Source of the DNA: Alicyclobacillus tolerans | GTDB lineage: Bacteria > Bacillota > Bacilli > Alicyclobacillales > Alicyclobacillaceae | Reading direction: 5' to 3' | DNA: 64,000 nt | Assembly (NCBI RefSeq): GCF_900142255.1 | Contig: NZ_FRAF01000012.1 | Span: 42,658 to 106,657 of the forward strand | In this document: positions 28,880 to 38,453 of the stretch, piece by piece | How the letters are laid out: each line of letters starts with the position of its first letter | Position numbering within the stretch: position 1 is the first letter of the stretch | Notes under the pieces: model-generated | What the model saw: the letters and a program-made list of their open reading frames with translations, nothing else | Database searches by the model: none | What the model was told of the DNA's origin: nothing | Translations under genes and position numbers: made by a program

Positions 28880-29332
28880 TCACAGTCTCCCTTGCGGGTC
28901 CAACTGCGGAACCATGACCACACTGTCGATTTTGGTAATCACTTCATTGGATAGTTCAGACCAGGAAGTAATAACCGTACGACTTGGCACGTGCACTAGG
29001 AAACCATTTTTCCCATACATCAATAAAGCTTCCTTACCACCTTTGGCTGCAACGCGATCGACCCCTTGCCCAATCTGCTCCCAATCCTTTTTAGAAAGCT
29101 CTATACCCCTTTCGCGCAATCTCATTGCAGCATGACCACTGATTTTCAAATTGGCCACCGATTCGCTCTGCTTGTTTTGAACCGATTCAGCCTTCTGTAA
29201 AAAATCCGCAAAAGGTGAGACAGATGGAACTTGGGAAGTTTGATTGGCCGTTGAAGAAGTATTGTACAACTTCGCATTGGCACCAGACTGCAACCGGCCG
29301 ACTAAGGAATACGGCAACGGCTCGCCTTTCAT
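28880..29332 (-). CDS. TIGR02530-type flagellar operon protein
   Basis: This is a 150-aa protein whose C-terminal two thirds match the 'flagellar operon protein' family found between flgD and flgE in Firmicutes. The pattern includes SGHAAMRLRERGIELSKKDW, then VDRVAAKGGKEALL and VPSRTVITSWSEL. The N-terminus is Ser/Gln-rich. Its function is not firmly known; it may be a hook-assembly factor. It begins directly after the flgD stop. Confidence 0.85.
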   Translation of the reverse strand: MKGEPLPYSLVGRLQSGANAKLYNTSSTANQTSQVPSVSPFADFLQKAESVQNKQSESVANLKISGHAAMRLRERGIELSKKDWEQIGQGVDRVAAKGGKEALLMYGKNGFLVHVPSRTVITSWSELSNEVITKIDSVVMVPQLDPQGRL

Positions 29333-29725
29333 TTAAGAGTTCATCTCCTCAACATCAGACAACGGGTACGCCTGTTGATTAATCAGCACTTCAGGACCGT
29401 TTTGTCCCATCTGTACTCCGCTCACCTGACCAGTCACTGTTTGACTGCCGTTTTTGATTTGGACAGTGGTACCAAGTAATTGATGAGCCAATAGCATACT
29501 GATATCCGTCACTAAATTTTGTACTTCTGTCTGAGTACTACTTGTGGATTGAGCTACAGCAGTCATTTGCTGAAGCGCTGTAAATTGGGCAAGTTGAGAT
29601 AGAAATTGGGTATTCGACATAGGGTTCAGTGGATCTTGATATTTCATTTGTTGAACCATCAGTTGCATGAATGAATTTTGACTCAACTCCTGATTGCTCA
29701 GTATGCTCGATCCATTGACTGACAT
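29333..29725 (-). CDS. flgD: Hook-capping scaffold protein FlgD
   Basis: This is a 130-aa protein with the FlgD N-terminal signature SFMQLMVQQMKYQDPLNPM and NTQFLSQLAQFTALQQM. It lacks a large C-terminal tudor/FnIII part, so it is the short Gram-positive form. It caps the growing hook. It lies 12 nt after fliK. Confidence 0.95.
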   Translation of the reverse strand: MSVNGSSILSNQELSQNSFMQLMVQQMKYQDPLNPMSNTQFLSQLAQFTALQQMTAVAQSTSSTQTEVQNLVTDISMLLAHQLLGTTVQIKNGSQTVTGQVSGVQMGQNGPEVLINQQAYPLSDVEEMNS

Positions 29726-29737
29726 GATATTCCCTCC

Positions 29738-31195
29738 TTAAACTTTGATATCAATACGAGAAATTTGAGCCTCATGACTACCCCGCTGCTCGATGGACCA
29801 TCGGGTTGCAGTACTCGATACAGCCAGTTCTGCAGATGGCACACTTTTGCTAGAACGGCTAAAGGGTCGACCTGAAGATTGCTGCCCACCCGTAAAGGAC
29901 TGGCCATTTTGCAATCCCACTGCTAAACCACTCAGTTGAATTCCGCTTCCTTGCAAGCTCGTTTGTAGTTCGGAAATTTTGGATTGGAGCCATTGCAAAG
30001 TAGCGGACTGTGAGGCCAACATTTGTATTTGGATGCCCGCATCCGTTTTTTGAACTTGAATGGAGATACTCCCCAACCCTTCCGGATGAACCTGAACGGT
30101 CAATTGCTGAAGATTTTTTTGTTTACCAAGCACGATAAACTGATTCATCATCTGCACGGCATCAGGATGCTGCAAATGAAACTGCAGTTGCCCAGATGTA
30201 CTGCCCGAAAATGGATCCAAAGACATTTTCGTGATTTGTGCACTAGTTGGTTCAATCCATAGATTTTGTTGCGAACTAGGAGATGCGGTTTTCACAAGCA
30301 ATTTTTTGAATGATAGAGTAGAAATGCTCGATTTTCCACGATTACGGGAAACATTCTTTGCTGAATTGGACAACCCGGTAGACTGATTCACTTTCAATAG
30401 CCTCTGTCGATGGCGGATGGAACGACTTAACGTAAGACGAACATCCGTTCGAGACAAATTTGTAACAATAGCTTTAGCAGATTCAGCCTCCATCGATGAT
30501 TGTTGCAATATCCCTCTTTTGATTAGGGGTTTTTGGGCTGAACTGCTTTCGTCAGCATTGACAGTCTGGTTCCATAAGGATTCCGGTACCGCTGTTTTTT
30601 TATCCTTATTGGATCCTTCAACAGAAATCTTCCCATCCGCAAGATAAGAGGTTCTAGAAACCGCAACACTTGAAAACTTTTGAGCAGTAAGCAATTTGTC
30701 GGATCGAACAGACAAGTGTTTAACTTTCTTTACTAGACTTGAAGGTAATGTTAAGGGTTCTTCACTCATTGCAAAAAAATCTTTTGGCTTTTTTCCATTT
30801 GCATGTATTTGCTCTGTAACGCCCCCATGCGCTGGATGAAACGAATTTTTGTTCAACATCCTCTGGGTTTGCACCGGAACTGAAAAAGGCACAGACGCAG
30901 AAACAGGTTCTTGTTGAACAGAAGAACTTGCATGCTTTGCTGCTCTGGTTGACTGCCCATGCAGATCATTGGCATTGCCTTTCTGTCGTAAATGTCCCTT
31001 AGCCTTTCGGGATAAACTATTGTTCGCATCTAACTTTTCCATCCCGTTACCCAGCAAATGGTGAAAAGAGATTTGCGAAAGTCTATGGGATTGGGAAGAT
31101 TCGTTCGATTTTATCTTCTCTGCAGAAAGTTGGCTTTCAGAAGTACCCTGTTGGAATAAAGCATTCATATGACTCAGCATCATGTTCGTAATCAC
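29738..31195 (-). CDS. fliK: Flagellar hook-length control protein FliK
   Basis: This is a 485-aa secreted molecular ruler. The N-terminal 330 residues are low-complexity, Ser/Gln/Lys-rich and probably disordered. The C-terminal Flg_hook domain is recognised by LTVQVHPEGLGSISIQVQK and the following amphipathic helices. It binds FlhB to switch export specificity. Sequence identity in the ruler part is expected to be low, so the call rests on the C-terminal domain and position. Confidence 0.9.
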   Translation of the reverse strand: MITNMMLSHMNALFQQGTSESQLSAEKIKSNESSQSHRLSQISFHHLLGNGMEKLDANNSLSRKAKGHLRQKGNANDLHGQSTRAAKHASSSVQQEPVSASVPFSVPVQTQRMLNKNSFHPAHGGVTEQIHANGKKPKDFFAMSEEPLTLPSSLVKKVKHLSVRSDKLLTAQKFSSVAVSRTSYLADGKISVEGSNKDKKTAVPESLWNQTVNADESSSAQKPLIKRGILQQSSMEAESAKAIVTNLSRTDVRLTLSRSIRHRQRLLKVNQSTGLSNSAKNVSRNRGKSSISTLSFKKLLVKTASPSSQQNLWIEPTSAQITKMSLDPFSGSTSGQLQFHLQHPDAVQMMNQFIVLGKQKNLQQLTVQVHPEGLGSISIQVQKTDAGIQIQMLASQSATLQWLQSKISELQTSLQGSGIQLSGLAVGLQNGQSFTGGQQSSGRPFSRSSKSVPSAELAVSSTATRWSIEQRGSHEAQISRIDIKV

Positions 31196-31258
31196 CTCCT
31201 TTCAATGTCTTTGAAAACAAAGTTTGTTACCCGAAAGATTTCATTGTCCTCACTTCAA

Positions 31259-31846
31259 TTAAGATTGATTCTGCGGTGCAAAACTTGCTGCCATACTCAA
31301 CAGTTCACTTGCCAAGTTTGGGGGAACATCGGCTAAAATCGCTCCCGAATCACTTGCAGGCATTTGCGCAATCGTCCTGGCTGCTTCTTCGGGAGTCATT
31401 TTTTCCAAGACTGCCGCAGCACTTTGGGGATCCATTTGAATAAGGATATTACTTTCTGCTTTAGCGGTTGCATTGGCAGAAATTTGTGATTTCAACTGAC
31501 TTTGTAATTTATCAATTTCCTGCTGCAGCACATGTATTTGTTGAATATCCGAGTCCACCGAAGCTTGCAGCCGGTTATCGGTCGATCGCGCTACAGACAG
31601 TTGACTTTGCAAAGATACAACTTCCTGTTGCGCAGCAGTTGAATGAGATGTTTGTGGCTTCCCTTGAAATAGCCGCTGAGCGGTTTTCATCACTGGAAAT
31701 CCCACGAAAGACAGTGCTCCACCAATTAATCCAACTGCAATGAGCACAGTCAGTATCAAGAGCAATCCCCAAATTAAAATGCGCTTCACTATGGAATTGG
31801 ACCCCGCAGTCATATCCTTAGCCACCGGCAGTTTGACTCCTTCCAA
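31259..31846 (-). CDS. MotE/YlxF-like protein with MgtE-N-type domain
   Basis: This is a 195-aa protein with one transmembrane segment (about residues 23-48), a periplasmic coiled coil (about 70-125) and a C-terminal MgtE intracellular-N-like repeat region (ILIQMDPQSAAAVLEKM, then PEEAARTIAQMPASDSG). It sits between fliJ and fliK like ylxF in B. subtilis. Proteins of this type are called MotE in alphaproteobacteria, where they act with MotC; its role here is not proven. It overlaps fliJ by 29 nt. Confidence 0.8.
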   Translation of the reverse strand: MEGVKLPVAKDMTAGSNSIVKRILIWGLLLILTVLIAVGLIGGALSFVGFPVMKTAQRLFQGKPQTSHSTAAQQEVVSLQSQLSVARSTDNRLQASVDSDIQQIHVLQQEIDKLQSQLKSQISANATAKAESNILIQMDPQSAAAVLEKMTPEEAARTIAQMPASDSGAILADVPPNLASELLSMAASFAPQNQS

Positions 31847-32261
31847 AGCGAATCATTGCAACTTCATCTGCTTCACGCTGCACGCTCGCTGCAACTTCAG
31901 CCTGCCACTCCTCGTCCAACTTACCCACAATAGATTTCCATTTCTCAGATTGTTGATGAGCTTTATGGAGTTGAGTACGTTTTAGATTGGCTTGACCTTC
32001 CAATTCAGAAAGCCATTCCTGATACCTCATGAGTTGCTGTTGTAAATATCGAACACGCTGTTCCCATAAGGGCCAGTCTTGAAGCAAAGAAATATCGGCC
32101 CGATTGTGCATCGCCATCGTCAATTCATCTTTCAAAGACGCAATTTGCTCGGTGACAGATACGATTTGAGAAAGCGCATACGCATACTCTCTTTCTGCCT
32201 GTTCTTGCAATTTGCCTTGAATCTTTCCAAAACGTTTGGAAAATCTATGAAAATCATTCAT
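31818..32261 (-). CDS. fliJ: Flagellar export chaperone FliJ
   Basis: This is a 147-aa, almost entirely alpha-helical coiled-coil protein with the FliJ N-terminal pattern (RFSKRFGKIQGKLQEQAERE) and length. It stimulates the FliI ATPase and shuttles chaperones. Overlap with fliI is 4 nt. The call rests on helical pattern and position, as the family is poorly conserved. Confidence 0.88.
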   Translation of the reverse strand: MNDFHRFSKRFGKIQGKLQEQAEREYAYALSQIVSVTEQIASLKDELTMAMHNRADISLLQDWPLWEQRVRYLQQQLMRYQEWLSELEGQANLKRTQLHKAHQQSEKWKSIVGKLDEEWQAEVAASVQREADEVAMIRFGRSQTAGG

Positions 32262-33577
32262 GTCGTTACCCCCACCAACTCAGCTAATCTGCGCATTGTT
32301 GTGGAATAGTCTTCTTTTTCTTCTTTGTCCTGGCGTAGAAACTTTACAATCTCAGGCATTTTTCGAATAGCCATGTCAGCATCAGGATCGGATCCTGGTT
32401 GGTAAGCTCCTATACGGACTAAATCTTCCACATCTCGATAACGCTGTAGCCAACCTCTCAAAACACGTGTCGCTTCCAACTGTTCTGAACTAGCAAGAGT
32501 CGGAAAAAGCCTGCTAATACTAGCTAATACATCAATTGCCGGAAAATGTCCCGAATGAGCAATTTTTCTTGAAAGAACCACATGGCCATCTAGAATGCCG
32601 CGGACAGCATCGGATATCGGATCATTTAAATCATCTCCGTCCACAAGAACAGTGTAGAAAGCGGTGATGGTACCACGATGACCGGCTCCAGCACGTTCGA
32701 GAAGCTTTGGCAAAGCTGCAAAAACAGAGGGAGTATAGCCTCGACTGGTTGGTGGTTCTCCAGCGGCCAGCCCCACTTCACGTAAAGCCATGGCAAAGCG
32801 AGTAATCGAATCTAACATGAGATTGACGTGCAAACCTTCATCACGAAAAGACTCTGCAATCGCTGTAGCCACATGCGCCGCTTTTAATCGGACAAGCGCA
32901 GGTTGATCTGATGTGGCCACTACTACAACACTTCGCGACAAGCCTTGCGAACCGAGATCGTGCTCTAAAAACTCCCGAACTTCTCTTCCCCGTTCACCAA
33001 TGAGGGCAATGACACTCACATCCGCTTCTGCATGTCTTGCAATCATGGAAAGAAGTGTTGATTTGCCAACGCCGCTCCCAGCAAAAATCCCCATTCTCTG
33101 CCCACGTCCTACCGTCAACAGCGAATCGATTGCACGTATGCCTGTAATAAACGGTTTATCAATCATCAATCTCTGCAACGGATGAGGAGAAGAAGTCTCC
33201 AGCTTAGCTTCTCCCTCTTGATCATCCAGACTGGGTCCATCATCCATCACTTGACCCAAACCATTCAACACGCGTCCTAACAATTGCATGCCTGAGGGAA
33301 CCACAAGTGAACTCCCGGAGACAATGACATCCGCTCCAGGAGCTACTGCGCGAATTTCACCCAACGGCATTAAGACAAGGCGCTCATCGCGAAAACCGAC
33401 AACTTCAGCCAGGCACTCTGTTCCCAGTTCAGATACAATTCGACAAACATCACCCACCATAGCACGAGGACCGATAGACTCAATGGTCATACCTACAACT
33501 TTCGTTACTCGACCAGTCAAGCGAAACAACCGTGTCTCAGATAATTGTTGAAGAAATTTATCCAACGGCTGACTCAT
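32258..33577 (-). CDS. fliI: Flagellum-specific export ATPase FliI
   Basis: This is a 439-aa F1-beta-like hexameric ATPase of the flagellar type III secretion system. It has Walker A GSGVGKSTLLSM, ALIGERGREVREF, and Walker B in LMLDSITRFAMALREVGLA, plus AAGEPPTSRGYTPSVF. It overlaps fliH and fliJ by 4 nt each. Confidence 0.98.
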   Translation of the reverse strand: MSQPLDKFLQQLSETRLFRLTGRVTKVVGMTIESIGPRAMVGDVCRIVSELGTECLAEVVGFRDERLVLMPLGEIRAVAPGADVIVSGSSLVVPSGMQLLGRVLNGLGQVMDDGPSLDDQEGEAKLETSSPHPLQRLMIDKPFITGIRAIDSLLTVGRGQRMGIFAGSGVGKSTLLSMIARHAEADVSVIALIGERGREVREFLEHDLGSQGLSRSVVVVATSDQPALVRLKAAHVATAIAESFRDEGLHVNLMLDSITRFAMALREVGLAAGEPPTSRGYTPSVFAALPKLLERAGAGHRGTITAFYTVLVDGDDLNDPISDAVRGILDGHVVLSRKIAHSGHFPAIDVLASISRLFPTLASSEQLEATRVLRGWLQRYRDVEDLVRIGAYQPGSDPDADMAIRKMPEIVKFLRQDKEEKEDYSTTMRRLAELVGVTT

Positions 33578-34332
33578 GGCAAGACACTCCGTTCAATGAA
33601 TTCCTTGAACAAAGGGTGTAATAGCTCTATTTTTGTCTCAACCGTTGCATCCACACGCCCCACATTACTGCGTATCTCAAAACCACCTTGAGTCACCGTT
33701 TCGTCTGTAATCACGATTATTTCTTGTTGTAGACCTTGTTGATGAACGCGATCTAAAAACCACTCAGGTAGACGCCGATAATCATCTGGATGAAGATGAA
33801 TTTCAATTTTTCCAGCATCAAGAACGACACGGAGTGCTGATTTTATTTCCTCTTCAATTTCTGCAGGTTGCAAATGCAATTCTCTATCCAAGAGGCGACG
33901 CAAAGATTCCATTACTGCAGTCGATAAAGGTTCAACGACATGACCAGCAATCTTCGCAGGCAACTGACTACATTCCATCATCAACTGAATGAATTCATCC
34001 ATATATTTTTGATACTGAACCTCAAATTCTTGATAAGCCTGCCATTTCCCCTCTTCATAACCACTCTCATAACCAGCCTGACGAGCTGACTCAGTAATAC
34101 TGGCAGCATCCAATTTCGCTTTTTCCAAAAGCCGTTGAGCGGAACGTTCCGCCTCAATGAGCAAAGCTTCTACTTTTCTTCGCTCAGCTTCCCAAAATTC
34201 AGCTAGTCCAAACTGATGTGGTTCACAAGTATGATGAGCAACCAATTCACTGACTGATTCTGTCGATCGCAATTCTGGCGCTGGAATTGCAGTTGAGCCA
34301 CTGATATGAATATTTTTAAGGGTGTGCTTCAT
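33574..34332 (-). CDS. fliH: Flagellar export ATPase regulator FliH
   Basis: This is a peripheral stalk-like regulator of FliI. From the ATG at 34332 it is 252 aa; a longer frame to 34410 lies inside fliG and is disregarded. It has a central coiled coil with small-residue spacing (AKLDAASITESARQAGYE) and a C-terminal V-ATPase E-subunit-like domain (IEIHLHPDDYRRL, then QGGFEIRSNVGRVDA). It begins 4 nt after the fliG stop. Confidence 0.93.
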   Translation of the reverse strand: MKHTLKNIHISGSTAIPAPELRSTESVSELVAHHTCEPHQFGLAEFWEAERRKVEALLIEAERSAQRLLEKAKLDAASITESARQAGYESGYEEGKWQAYQEFEVQYQKYMDEFIQLMMECSQLPAKIAGHVVEPLSTAVMESLRRLLDRELHLQPAEIEEEIKSALRVVLDAGKIEIHLHPDDYRRLPEWFLDRVHQQGLQQEIIVITDETVTQGGFEIRSNVGRVDATVETKIELLHPLFKEFIERSVLP

Positions 34333-34336
34333 AACA

Positions 34337-35347
34337 TTAGACAATGATATCGTCACCCCCGCCCCGAGCCACAATGATTTCTCCAGATTCCTCAAGTCGA
34401 CGAATGACACCTACAATACGTTGCTGGGCATCTTCCACATCCCGCAAACGGACAGGCCCCATAAATTCCATATCTTCCTTAAAGGTCTCGACCATCCTCT
34501 TTGACATATTTTCAAATACAATATTCTGAACTTCTTCACTGGAAACTTTGAGTGCAAGTTGTAAATCTTTTGGATCGACATCGCGAATAACGCGCTGAAT
34601 GGAACGTCCATCCAAAAGCACAATATCTTCGAAAACAAACATTTTACGTTTGATTTCATCAGCCAATTCTGGATTTTCCAATTCAAGAGTCTCCAAAATC
34701 GCTTTTTCTGTACTGCGATCTACACCATTCAAAATTTTAACTACCGCATCCACACCACCAGTTTGCGTACTGTCAAACGAGGCCATAGTCGATAATTTTT
34801 CTTCTAAAACTTCCTCGACATTTGCAATCACATCAGGAGAAGTGCCGGACATCAGAGCTATTCTGCGAGCAACGTCTGCTTGTAAATTGTGCGGTAAAGC
34901 CGAGATAATAAGGGATGCCTGAGCCGGTTCTAAATAAGTAAGCACTAAAGCCATAGTTTGCGGGTGCTCATCTTGCAAAAAACTCAACAATTGGTTTGGA
35001 TCAGCTTTTCGGGCAAAATGAAAGGGACGTACTTGCAGGCTTGCCGTCAATTTTTGCAAAATACTCTCTGCTTGCTCCGCACCCAGAGCTTTTTCTAATG
35101 CTTCTCGAGCAAACGAAATACCACCTGTTGTGATATATTCTTTAGCCATGGCTATATCCCGAAACTCTTTCAGAACAGACTCCCGTTGTTCCAAATCCAC
35201 TTTACTCAAGTTGGCAATTTCAAAGGTCAGTTGTTCAACCTCTTCAGGAGTCAACTGCTGATAAATTTTGGCTGCCACTTCATGCCCTAACGAAATCAGC
35301 AGAATCGCTGCTTTCTGTCGTCCAGAAATTTTTCGAGCCTTTTGCAC
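34337..35347 (-). CDS. fliG: Flagellar motor switch protein FliG
   Basis: FliG is the rotor torque subunit between the MS ring and C ring, 336 aa. Family motifs include SGRQKAAILLISLG, EHPQTMALVLTYL and the EHPQ-region armadillo fold. The C-terminal charged helix (IKRKMFVFEDIVLLDGRSIQ) interacts with the stator. Confidence 0.98.
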   Translation of the reverse strand: MQKARKISGRQKAAILLISLGHEVAAKIYQQLTPEEVEQLTFEIANLSKVDLEQRESVLKEFRDIAMAKEYITTGGISFAREALEKALGAEQAESILQKLTASLQVRPFHFARKADPNQLLSFLQDEHPQTMALVLTYLEPAQASLIISALPHNLQADVARRIALMSGTSPDVIANVEEVLEEKLSTMASFDSTQTGGVDAVVKILNGVDRSTEKAILETLELENPELADEIKRKMFVFEDIVLLDGRSIQRVIRDVDPKDLQLALKVSSEEVQNIVFENMSKRMVETFKEDMEFMGPVRLRDVEDAQQRIVGVIRRLEESGEIIVARGGGDDIIV

Positions 35348-35368
35348 AGAAAAGCACCCCCTTCCTCA

Positions 35369-36898
35369 TCAGGAATCCATTAACCAAGAGCGAAGCAAAC
35401 TAGCGAATTCTTCAGGCTTTTTACTTGCCAAAGTTGCTAACTGTTCTTTCATTTTTTCTTCATCACGTAAAGGCAAATTTCCCAGTTCTTCAACCGCATC
35501 ATTAGCAAAAACAAGTTGTTCATCCATCTTAAGTTTTGATCTTTGATTGCGCCTGTATAAGAAAAAGCCCCCACCAAGAACAATTAATGCCAGCAAACCA
35601 AGACCAGCATAGAGTAAACTGTTGTTTTTCTGCGGAAATTGCACTGGCTGCTGCTTATTGAATGGCATAACCGCAACTGAGATAGAATTTCGATTACCAG
35701 GCGCAGCTTGTCCAACTGCGTTTGCAACAAAATTTTTAATTTGATTTAAAGTGGATGATGGAATCGACTGACTAGTCCCATTGAGAAACACAGCCACCGA
35801 GTATCCATTGATTTGGACCGGATCGGCAACCTTTGTTGTATTGACATAACTGTTTGCATAATTCGTTGTGGACTGTGAACTAGTGGAAGTGCTATTGCCA
35901 GTCGAACCGTTTGCCGCATAAGTAGACAACCCTGGATTTGTGCTCGCTTGTCCAGCCGGTCCACCTGCTGCACTGCCATTTGTCGAAGAACTGCGTATTG
36001 TCTGAGTACTGGTTGGCAGACCTGTAGTTTGGCCTGGGGCAGGCTGTAGAATATGTGATTTAGTAGTTACCTGATTAAAAGAGATATTCGCATGAACCAT
36101 AACCACCGCGTTGCCAGTACCCACTATTTGATCCAATCCTGCTTGCAATTGTTGAGTCATACTTTGATCAAGCTGTTGACGAATAGCGATTTCAGAAGAT
36201 GTCGTAGTGGAAAGACCCAATGCTCCATTAGCCGAATCAGAAGAGGATAGCGTAATTCCGTTTTGATCAACCACCGTAACATTATTGACACTTAATCCCT
36301 TGACTGAATCAGCGACCAATTGCTGTATCCCAGCCACTTGTGCAGGTGACAATTGAACTCCTGTCCCTAACTGAAGGAAAACGGAAGCTTTAGCTGTACC
36401 CTCCGGCTGCGAGATGAAAATTTGCTGCTGAGGCATAACAATGTAGACTTGAGCACTCTCTACCCCATTGATACTTTCAATAGTATTGCTCAGATTTTCT
36501 TGAAGCGCATTTAATACTTGTAAGTTGAACTGATCCTGCGTCATTCCAAACGAAGATGAAACCGAACTGTATCCTATGTAACCCGATTTTGGCAATCCCG
36601 CCATTGCGAGCTGAATCCGAGCTGTATTGGCATCGTTTTGCGGAACCAATACGGACGAACCCTCAATCTCGGAAGGAATTTTTAAATTTTCTAATTGTGT
36701 TTGGACTTCCCCCAAAGATTGATTGTCAAGACCAGACATTATCGTAACGTAGTTTGGACGCAAAGCAATCCAAAGGATTGCTATGAGCGCTACCAAAAAA
36801 GCAACTATCGCAATCAGTATGTTTCTCTTTTGATTAGGAGTAAACGAAGACCATCGACTTCGGATCCTCAATGCGTAACTCTTGATTGTCTCGCCCAA
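35369..36898 (-). CDS. fliF: Flagellar MS-ring protein FliF
   Basis: This is a 509-aa protein with transmembrane helices near both ends (about 27-47 and 430-450). It has two ring-building domains (YVTIMSGLDNQSLGEVQTQL, then TARIQLAMAGLPKSG) and a Ser/Thr/Asn-rich insertion in the periplasmic region. The C-terminal tail binds FliG. The start is TTG at 36898 with AAGGTGG 6 nt upstream. Confidence 0.97.
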   Translation of the reverse strand: MGETIKSYALRIRSRWSSFTPNQKRNILIAIVAFLVALIAILWIALRPNYVTIMSGLDNQSLGEVQTQLENLKIPSEIEGSSVLVPQNDANTARIQLAMAGLPKSGYIGYSSVSSSFGMTQDQFNLQVLNALQENLSNTIESINGVESAQVYIVMPQQQIFISQPEGTAKASVFLQLGTGVQLSPAQVAGIQQLVADSVKGLSVNNVTVVDQNGITLSSSDSANGALGLSTTTSSEIAIRQQLDQSMTQQLQAGLDQIVGTGNAVVMVHANISFNQVTTKSHILQPAPGQTTGLPTSTQTIRSSSTNGSAAGGPAGQASTNPGLSTYAANGSTGNSTSTSSQSTTNYANSYVNTTKVADPVQINGYSVAVFLNGTSQSIPSSTLNQIKNFVANAVGQAAPGNRNSISVAVMPFNKQQPVQFPQKNNSLLYAGLGLLALIVLGGGFFLYRRNQRSKLKMDEQLVFANDAVEELGNLPLRDEEKMKEQLATLASKKPEEFASLLRSWLMDS

Positions 36899-36969
36899 GT
36901 TTGCCCACCTTGTCCTTTATCTAGCTGACCCTTGCCCACATGAGGTAGAGGAATACTGCGGCAATCTCA

Positions 36970-37278
36970 CTACACTTGCATATTCATGACTGTGTTGTAA
37001 GCATTAACCACACGATTATTGACCTGAACCAGCGCATCCAAGGCAATCGACGCCTTTTGTTCAGCAACCATAACTTGATCAATAGAAATATTGCCACCTT
37101 CAGCATAATCGATTGCTGCTTGGTCGGCATTCTGAGACAGTTGATTCACTTGTCCCAATGCATTCTGAAGATATTGCAGGAAATTTTCACCTGAAGTATG
37201 GTGAGCTGAAGATTTGGACGATGTTTGTAAAGAAGGGATGATTTGAGAAAGGCCAAATACAGGATTTACCGTCATCAC
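36970..37278 (-). CDS. fliE: Flagellar hook-basal body complex protein FliE
   Basis: This is a 102-aa rod/MS-ring adaptor. It is recognised by FLQYLQNALGQVNQLSQNAD and the C-terminal VMVAEQKASIALDALVQVNN. Position between flgC and fliF is standard. Two adjacent ATGs are possible starts. Confidence 0.95.
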   Translation of the reverse strand: MMTVNPVFGLSQIIPSLQTSSKSSAHHTSGENFLQYLQNALGQVNQLSQNADQAAIDYAEGGNISIDQVMVAEQKASIALDALVQVNNRVVNAYNTVMNMQV

Positions 37279-37306
37279 TTACCCCTGCTTTCTCTATAAA
37301 ATCTAA

Positions 37307-37762
37307 CTATTTACCAAGATTAATAGCAGACATCATCATACTTTTTGTAGCATCAAACGCTGTAGCATTTGCTTCATAGGCACGACTGGCGGACATCAAG
37401 TCTACCATTTCAGTGCTTATATTTACATTAGGCATTTCCACATAGCCATTTACCGCATCTGGAGAAGAAGGATCGTAAACGAGCTTAAACGGACCAGGTG
37501 CCTGTACAATCGCAGATACTTGAACACCGTCCGTAGCGTTCGATACATTTTGAACACCAGCTTGTTGCAAAGCGTCAGCAAAACTACCCGAAGCAGCAAT
37601 GGGTTGCAATATAGCAATCTCTTTACGATAGGGGCCACCTTGAGGAGTACGAGTAGTATCTGCATTCGCGATATTATTAGAGACAACATCCATGACCAAA
37701 CGTTGCGCGGTCAGCCCAGAAGCACTGATGGATAAACTCCCCATCCATCCCGCCATCTTCAT
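37307..37762 (-). CDS. flgC: Flagellar basal-body rod protein FlgC
   Basis: This is a 151-aa rod protein with the N-terminal axial motif MDVVSNNIANADTTRTPQGGP and the C-terminal NISTEMVDLMSASRAYEANA. Its ATG overlaps the flgB TGA by one base (TGATG). SD-like GGAGG lies in the end of flgB. Confidence 0.97.
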   Translation of the reverse strand: MKMAGWMGSLSISASGLTAQRLVMDVVSNNIANADTTRTPQGGPYRKEIAILQPIAASGSFADALQQAGVQNVSNATDGVQVSAIVQAPGPFKLVYDPSSPDAVNGYVEMPNVNISTEMVDLMSASRAYEANATAFDATKSMMMSAINLGK

Positions 37763-38157
37763 CAGCCTCCATTGATTGCAGTTTGCAATCTTTGAAATCT
37801 CATTTGCATATCTTGAACTAACGCATTATAACGAATTGCATTTGCTGCCATTTTGGCCATCTGACTATCCAGACTCACATTGTTACCATTATTTTCAATA
37901 CTAGTATTCGAGGTTGTAATAACTGGATTACTTTGTAAAAAAGACGAAACATTGAGATTCGCAGTGTCTGAAGAGATTGGAATATATTTTTGCTGCATGA
38001 GTTGCGAGGATTGATTTAGAACATTCGAGAAAGTCACATGCTCGGTTTTATAACCCGGAGTATTCACATTAGCAATATTATTGGCATACACCTGTTGGCG
38101 TAAATCGGCAATCTGCAGCGCTTTATCCAAAGCGTCCATTGCTATTCCATCAAGCAC
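37762..38157 (-). CDS. flgB: Flagellar basal-body rod protein FlgB
   Basis: This is a 131-aa proximal rod protein with the axial motif VYANNIANVNTPGYK. It is the first gene of the 26-kb fla/che operon. The ribosome binding site GGAGGAG lies before its ATG. In B. subtilis codY precedes flgB; here the upstream gene is hslU, separated by a terminator. Confidence 0.96.
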   Translation of the reverse strand: MLDGIAMDALDKALQIADLRQQVYANNIANVNTPGYKTEHVTFSNVLNQSSQLMQQKYIPISSDTANLNVSSFLQSNPVITTSNTSIENNGNNVSLDSQMAKMAANAIRYNALVQDMQMRFQRLQTAINGG

Positions 38158-38330
38158 ATAAACTCCTCCAAACCTTTTCTCACATCACACAGTAAATATC
38201 AAGCTTTATTTCTTCAGTGAACGCTACTTTATTCGTCAATAACCGACAAATTCCTGCACAAAAATCCATTATCTCAAAACAAGTGGATAAGAGTTTTTCA
38301 CTCCAGTTTTGAATCCAACATCGAGAATGG
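38158..38330 (-). promoter_or_regulatory. fla/che operon upstream region (promoter expected, not resolved)
   Basis: Because a terminator (38331-38362) isolates hslU, a promoter for flgB should lie here. A TTGACG at 38234-38239 (minus strand) is a fair sigma-A -35 box, but the -10 at 17 nt is only TGAAGA. A sigma-D-like TAAA-N15 spacing is present with a poor -10. I cannot assign the start site. No coding sequence is seen. Confidence 0.4.
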
Positions 38331-38362
38331 AAAAAAAATAAAGCGCCCCAAATCCGGGACGC
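38331..38362 (-). terminator. Rho-independent terminator after hslU
   Basis: On the minus strand the stem GCGTCCC/GGGGCGC (one G-T pair) with a 6-nt loop is followed by TTTATTTTTTTT. It lies about 92 nt after the hslU stop and separates the xerC-hslVU genes from fla/che. Confidence 0.85.
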
Positions 38363-38453
38363 AAAAACAACTCGAGAAACTTGCTTATATTTACTGAGTA
38401 TCTATGAATCAGATTTCACTTGGATTGAAAAAATCATCGTTTACGCTAAAGGC

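Noticed and set aside
38200..38260. Sigma-D promoter (TAAA-N15-GCCGATAT) before flgB
   Set aside because: A TAAA with 15-nt spacing exists but the -10 (GAAATAAA) is too far from consensus.
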